From Kitasatospora indigofera (lineage in GTDB: Bacteria; Actinomycetota; Actinomycetes; Streptomycetales; Streptomycetaceae), in the NCBI RefSeq assembly GCF_014655955.1, contig NZ_BNBO01000033.1:36486-100485 (forward strand): a stretch of 64,000 bases of DNA, written 5' to 3'. Both the position numbers and the translations under genes were made by a program. Under the pieces are notes generated by a model. That model did not search any database, had not been told where the DNA came from, and saw nothing but the letters and a program-made list of their open reading frames with translations. Below are positions 60,624 to 64,000 of the stretch, piece after piece (position 1 is the first letter of the stretch; every line of letters begins with the position of its first letter).

Positions 60624-61366
60624 GCGATCTCCCGCGCCTTGGCCAGGTCCTCGTGGTTGTCGACCTCGACCCAGGAGACCTCGCCGATCGGCTGCACGTC
60701 GATCCGCAGCCCGCGGTTCACCATCTCCTGGTAGCCGTCCTCGTAGTACAGCTGCGGGTCCCGCTCGAAGGTGGTGCGCAGCGCGTCGGAGAGGTCCTCG
60801 GCGGCGGACGGGTTGATGACCGTGACGCCGATGTACTCACCTGTCGCCTCGGCGGGCTCCATCAGCTTGGTGATCCGGCGGATGCCCGCGGCCGGGTCCA
60901 CGACGACCTTCATCTCCTCGTCGGCGAGCTTCTTCACCGTGTCGAGGGCCAGCAGGATGCCGGGGGCGCGGCCCTCCTTGGCGAGGCGGTCGTTGCCGTC
61001 CAGCATGGTGCGCTGCACCGAGGCCGGGTGCACGGTGTCGCCGTTGGCGAGCAGCAGGCCCTCGCGGAAGAGGTCCCGGGCGCACCAGAGGGAGTAGGCG
61101 TTGTTCCACTCCTCGGCCTTGTCGTTCTCGACCAGGGTGAGCTTGACGCCGTACTTCTGCTCCAGGGCGTCCTTGCGGTCGTACACCGCCTCCTTGCGGT
61201 AGCCGACCACGATGGCCGCCTCCCGCAGACCGACCTCGGCGAAGTTGCCGAGGGTGAGGTCCAGGACGGTCCGCTCCCCGTCGACCGGCACCAGAGCCTT
61301 CGGCAGGGTGTCGGTGTACGGGCGCAGCCGGCGGCCGGCGCCGGCTGCCAGAACGAGGCCGATCAT
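60611..61366 (-). CDS. NTP transferase (phospho-alcohol nucleotidyltransferase-like)
   Basis: A 251-residue nucleotidyltransferase with the N-terminal loop 'LVLAAGAGRRLRPYTDTLPKALVPV' in outline, in which the GxGxRLxPxTxxxPK pattern is complete. Later 'LLLANGDTVHP' has the metal-binding Asp and 'GEYIGVTVINPSA' the second conserved region. 'EEWNNAYSLWCAR' is typical of LicC-type and inositol-phosphate cytidylyltransferases. It should activate the phospho-alcohol made by the next gene with CTP, feeding the CDP-alcohol phosphotransferase. First gene of the operon. Confidence 0.9.
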   Translation of the reverse strand: MIGLVLAAGAGRRLRPYTDTLPKALVPVDGERTVLDLTLGNFAEVGLREAAIVVGYRKEAVYDRKDALEQKYGVKLTLVENDKAEEWNNAYSLWCARDLFREGLLLANGDTVHPASVQRTMLDGNDRLAKEGRAPGILLALDTVKKLADEEMKVVVDPAAGIRRITKLMEPAEATGEYIGVTVINPSAAEDLSDALRTTFERDPQLYYEDGYQEMVNRGLRIDVQPIGEVSWVEVDNHEDLAKAREIACQY

Positions 61367-61960
61367 GCGGTGTCTCCTGATCCGTCGTGCTCCGCTTGTC
61401 GAGCGCCGCGCACAGGGTGGCTGGGCGCGGCCGCGCGGGAGTGATGACGCGGGAGCGATCCCGCACCACCCGGCCGACCTGCACACCGGATGCCCGCGCC
61501 GGCCACTCGGGGGTGGCGCTCCGGTACCGCCGCGGGGGCGGTACGCCGTACTGGTGATGGTAGGCGACCGTGGCGACCAGCCCGAACGCGCCCGGCCCGC
61601 CGCCGCGGGCGGCCCGGACAGGGCCCGGACGGGGCCCGGGAGAGCGGCGGGCGAGGGGTGCGCGGGGGCGGGCCGGGGCCGGGAGGGGCCCGGGACGGGA
61701 CAGGGGCGGCGGGCGGCGGACGGCCCGGGCGGGGCGGGGGAAGGCGGCGGAGAGAGCCCGGGACGGGACGGGGGCAGGGGCCGGGAGGGGCCGGGTCAGG
61801 ACGGACTGCCATGATCGAAAATGATCGGATCAGCGCCCCGGTCGAACGGATTTCCTATTCGAAAGCGCAGGACCCGGCCAACAATGCGTCGGTCGGCAAT
61901 CCGGTGCGCCCATACGGCAGACTGGGGCGCGACGCCACCGGTGCTCCCGAAAGAGGCCTC
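61367..61960. other. Divergent promoter region with G-quadruplex tracts
   Basis: About 590 bases between the leftward nucleotidyltransferase operon and idi. The part 61600-61800 is strongly purine/G-rich on the plus strand. Two potential G-quadruplexes are present: 61681-61706 and 61760-61780. After 61800 it becomes AT-richer, with 'ATGATCGAAAATGATCGGATC' (61811-61831), likely near the idi promoter. A reading frame from 61811 extends idi, but its first 50 codons do not look coding. Confidence 0.6.
61760..61780 (+). other. Potential G-quadruplex
   Basis: GGG-AC-GGG-AC-GGGGG-CA-GGGG: four G runs with two-base loops, the ideal pattern for a stable intramolecular quadruplex. A related tract (GGG-A-GGGG-CCC-GGG-AC-GGG-ACA-GGGG) lies at 61681-61706. 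Confidence 0.7.
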
Positions 61961-62602
61961 ATGCCGCAGAGTCCCCCGACCAATCCGACGCACTTCACCT
62001 CCGGGATCGACACCGGTCTCGACGTCGAGACCGACGTCGCCGAACCGGCCGACGAGACCGGCGCCCCGGAGATCCTCCTGGAGCTGGTCGACGACGAGGG
62101 CGTCACGATCGGGACGGCCGAGAAGCTCTGGGCCCACCAGCAGCCGGGCCGGCTGCACCGCGCCTTCTCGGTGTTCCTCTTCGACCGCCAGGGCCGGATG
62201 CTGCTCCAGCGCCGCGCGCTCGGCAAGTACCACTCCCCCGGGGTCTGGTCCAACACCTGCTGCGGGCACCCCTACCCGGACGAGCCGCCCTTCGTGGCCG
62301 CCGCCCGCCGTACGGCGGAGGAGCTCGGGGTCGCGCCCGCCCTGCTCTGCGAGGCCGGCACCGTCCGCTACGACCTGCCCGACGAGGCCTCCGGGCTGAT
62401 CGAGCGCGAGTGGAACCACCTGTTCGTGGGCCTGGTCACCGCACCCGTCCGGCCGAACCCGGACGAGGTGGACGACTTCGCCTTCGTCAGCGCCGAGGAG
62501 CTCAAGGAGCTGGAGGCGGAGCGCCCGTTCTCGGTCTGGTTCCGGACCGTCTTCGAGGCGGCCCTGCCGGGGATCCGCGAGATCGCCGGACGCGACTGGT
62601 AG
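61961..62602 (+). CDS. idi: Isopentenyl-diphosphate delta-isomerase, type I
   Basis: A 213-residue Nudix-fold IDI. The catalytic Cys is in 'WSNTCCGHPYPDE' and the catalytic Glu in 'EREWNHLFVG'; the Nudix helix is 'AAARRTAEELGV'. It interconverts IPP and DMAPP. RBS AGAGG lies upstream of the chosen ATG. In an organism with the MEP pathway the enzyme is dispensable, but it helps balance precursors for squalene and other polyprenyl products encoded nearby. Confidence 0.95.
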   Translation: MPQSPPTNPTHFTSGIDTGLDVETDVAEPADETGAPEILLELVDDEGVTIGTAEKLWAHQQPGRLHRAFSVFLFDRQGRMLLQRRALGKYHSPGVWSNTCCGHPYPDEPPFVAAARRTAEELGVAPALLCEAGTVRYDLPDEASGLIEREWNHLFVGLVTAPVRPNPDEVDDFAFVSAEELKELEAERPFSVWFRTVFEAALPGIREIAGRDW

Positions 62603-62611
62603 CAGCGGACG

Positions 62612-62649
62612 GGCGGGGCGCCCCCGGCAGCTCTCGGGGGCGCCCCGCC
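62612..62649. terminator. 15-bp stem terminator after idi
   Basis: GGCGGGGCGCCCCCG and its exact complement around an 8-base loop, starting 10 bases after the idi stop. Confidence 0.85.
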
Positions 62650-62763
62650 TGACCCGCCCCGGCCGCCCGACCCGGGGCGCTGCGCCGGGCGGGTCGGTCC
62701 GCGCGGGTCCCGCAGGTCCGGGCCCGTCGGTCCGGGCGGGCCAGGCAGGTCCGGCAGGTCCGG

Positions 62764-63417
62764 TCAGGCGAGCGCCGGGGACCCGCCCTCGGCCTGCGGC
62801 GCGGCGGGCGGCTGCGGCGCGGTCAGCGGCTGGAGCGCGGTCAGTATCCGCACGGTGGCGGTGGCCGGGGGCAGCCCCGGGTGCTCCGCCGCCTGCGGGC
62901 GGTGCCGCGGCTCCTCCGGGGCCCGCGCCTCCTCCTCGGCGGCCGGCGGCGGGAGCGGCAGGGAGGCCCAGATCACCTTGCCCCCGGCGGCCGTCCGCTC
63001 GACGTCGCAGACCCCGCCGGCCTGCAGGGTGACGCTCTTGACCAGCAGCAGCCCGCGCCCGCCGAGCTGCCCCAGGTCGCTCTCCAGGGCCTTCGGCCGG
63101 TACGGGTGGCCGTCCTCGACCGAGACCCGCACGCTGCCCCCGCCGATCGTGAGTTCCGTGGTGACCTGCGGGGAGAGCACCGCGGCGTGCGTCACGGCGT
63201 TGCTGACCAGCTCGGAGACGATCAGGAGCAGGTCGTCGATCAGCTCCTGGTAGCGCCAGCCGGCCATGCCCTGGGCCAGCAGCCGGTCCCGTACCGCGTG
63301 CCTGGTCCTCGGCACGGACGAATCCTGGGCCAGGACCGAGATCCGCCAGACGCCCTCGACCGGACCGGCACCCGGCCGTCTCGCCCCGGGCTCGGCCGCC
63401 CCGCTGATCTGTTCCAC
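62764..63417 (-). CDS. ATP-binding protein, anti-sigma-factor kinase type (HATPase_c_2)
   Basis: A 217-residue protein starting at a GTG. Residues about 30-150 form a GHKL ATPase like RsbW/SpoIIAB: the N box is in 'IVSELVSNAVTHA', the G1 box in 'VSVEDGHPYRP' and the G2 box in 'LGGRGLLLVKSV'. There is no sensor, receiver or transmembrane part, and the C-terminal 65 residues are Pro/Ala-rich. Streptomycetes have many such single-domain proteins; most have no known partner. No sigma factor or antagonist gene lies next to it. Confidence 0.9.
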   Translation of the reverse strand: MEQISGAAEPGARRPGAGPVEGVWRISVLAQDSSVPRTRHAVRDRLLAQGMAGWRYQELIDDLLLIVSELVSNAVTHAAVLSPQVTTELTIGGGSVRVSVEDGHPYRPKALESDLGQLGGRGLLLVKSVTLQAGGVCDVERTAAGGKVIWASLPLPPPAAEEEARAPEEPRHRPQAAEHPGLPPATATVRILTALQPLTAPQPPAAPQAEGGSPALA

Positions 63418-63945
63418 GTCAAGCCGCCCTTCATGCTGGTAACGGGAGGCGTCACCGGCTGCCGCCGACGTCGGGAATCAGGCGTTCCACTCATGGCTCC
63501 CTTGGTCTCCAGAGGCTAGGAGAGCGACGCCGGACACTACGGCAGCGTCGACAACTTGCCCGTGTCGGACCGCTCACGCCCGATTCCGATCGGTTCCGGT
63601 CGCACATCTGCAAGAAAATCCCTACCGAGAACTGCCGGATCGTTCACGGCGCAGATGCCCTCTCCGCCCTGCGCCCCCGTGCGCCCCCACCCGGACCAGC
63701 CGCCCCGGACGCACCGTCGGCGAGGGGGCGGGCCGCGCCGGCGACACCCGGGGCCCGTCGCACGGCCGGCCGGCCGCCGGCACCCGCTTCGGCAGGTTCC
63801 TCCCGGTTCGTCCCCTCCCGCCCCGGCGACGCGGCACGCCCCCTCGCCGACCACAGAAACGCAGGTGAGAAGCGCTCCAGAACCCTGGTAGTGTTCTCTC
63901 TGTCGCCAAGGGGAACAGCAAGCGAAACCCCGAGGCACACACCCT
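63418..63945. other. Intergenic region before tRNA-Leu
   Basis: About 530 bases without a convincing gene. The segment 63540-63660 is less GC-rich and probably holds the promoter of the HATPase gene. A frame on the minus strand (63537-63938) is open but its codon use is not that of a gene. The last 60 bases carry the tRNA promoter. Confidence 0.5.
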
Positions 63946-64000
63946 GTCCGGGTGGCGGAATGGCAGACGCGCTAGCTTGAGGTGCTAGTGCCCTTTATCG
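63946..64000 (+). tRNA. tRNA-Leu (anticodon GAG), 5' part
   Basis: Starts GTCCGGG (acceptor arm), then the D arm 'GCGGAATGGCAGACGC', the anticodon stem CTAGC/GCTAG with loop TTGAGGT, and the beginning of the long variable arm (GTGCCCTTTATCG), which is class II as expected for Leu. The anticodon GAG is at 63979-63981. The 3' part is outside the window. Confidence 0.95.

Noticed and set aside
61811..61960. Fifty-codon N-terminal extension of idi
   Set aside because: The stretch has promoter-like composition, and a good RBS precedes the ATG at 61961, which gives a normal-length enzyme.
63408..63424. parS-like sequence TGTTCCACGTCAAGCC
   Set aside because: Only about 12 of 16 positions fit the ParB site and it overlaps a start codon; a single weak hit far from any partition gene is not support.
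63537..63938. Minus-strand frame upstream of the HATPase gene
   Set aside because: Cys/Arg-rich with no recognisable domain, poor codon bias at its end, and it runs into the tRNA promoter.

Overview
The window is very GC-rich, with GC-biased third codon positions, frequent GTG starts, Streptomyces-type regulators (LacI, TetR, GlxA-AraC, LuxR, XRE) and a bacteriohopane gene set. This fits a chromosome segment of a streptomycete (Streptomyces, Kitasatospora or a close relative). I see no phage, insertion sequence or CRISPR array. The only RNA gene is the start of a tRNA-Leu(GAG) cut by the right edge.

Layout. 0.1-4.1 kb: an NTF2-like protein, an EstB-type serine hydrolase, a Nudix hydrolase, and a membrane cytochrome b paired with a sulfite-oxidase-fold molybdoenzyme. 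4.3-12.3 kb: a sugar uptake locus with a GH3 glycosidase, two permeases, a binding lipoprotein, a divergent LacI repressor and a polysaccharide deacetylase. Copies of the palindrome CGAAAGTTTCG tie these together, and the arrangement resembles the xylobiose (bxl) regulon. 12.4-17.6 kb: TetR, an unrecognised protein with a repeated proline-rich motif, and a saccharopine-dehydrogenase-like oxidoreductase divergent from a GlxA-type regulator. 17.9-20.2 kb: a secreted CBM2-FnIII-FnIII-GH18 chitinase with a DasR-like site. 20.3-28.8 kb: a methyltransferase, a cysteine dioxygenase/YeiH/LysR sulfur cassette, and a two-component system divergent from a MacB/FtsX-type ABC transporter. 28.8-32.3 kb: the glutamate uptake operon gluABCD plus a small LapA-like protein. 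32.6-36.4 kb: a strongly asymmetric ABC exporter pair. 36.8-43.6 kb: aldo/keto reductase, a fused double MarR, FabG, an F420-type oxidoreductase with a divergent XRE regulator, a PAP2 protein and two small genes.

43.6-55.7 kb is a hopanoid operon read leftward: hpnC, hpnD, hpnE, polyprenyl synthase, shc, hpnG, hpnH, dxs, hpnO. It supplies the chain from MEP-pathway precursors to squalene, hopene, adenosylhopane, ribosylhopane and aminobacteriohopanetriol. 55.9-61.4 kb is a second leftward operon: nucleotidyltransferase, glycerol-1-phosphate-dehydrogenase-like enzyme, CDP-alcohol phosphotransferase, GT2 glycosyltransferase and a Wzm/Wzt (TagGH)-type ABC exporter. Its product is not known to me; I infer a phosphopolyol-containing envelope lipid or glycopolymer. 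idi lies divergently beside it, so isoprenoid supply flanks the operon on both sides. A Spo/Rsb-type HATPase and the partial tRNA-Leu close the window.

The strongest unexplained signals are: the CDP-alcohol/G1P/exporter operon next to hopanoid genes; the ABC exporter in which one subunit has lost Walker A and the other has a degenerate signature; the operator that extends the bxl-like regulon to a deacetylase; the single-chain MarR dimer; the protein with four GTPVRIPPPDFNPFAP motifs; and repeated short tandem arrays, mostly of 15-bp period, in or beside genes.
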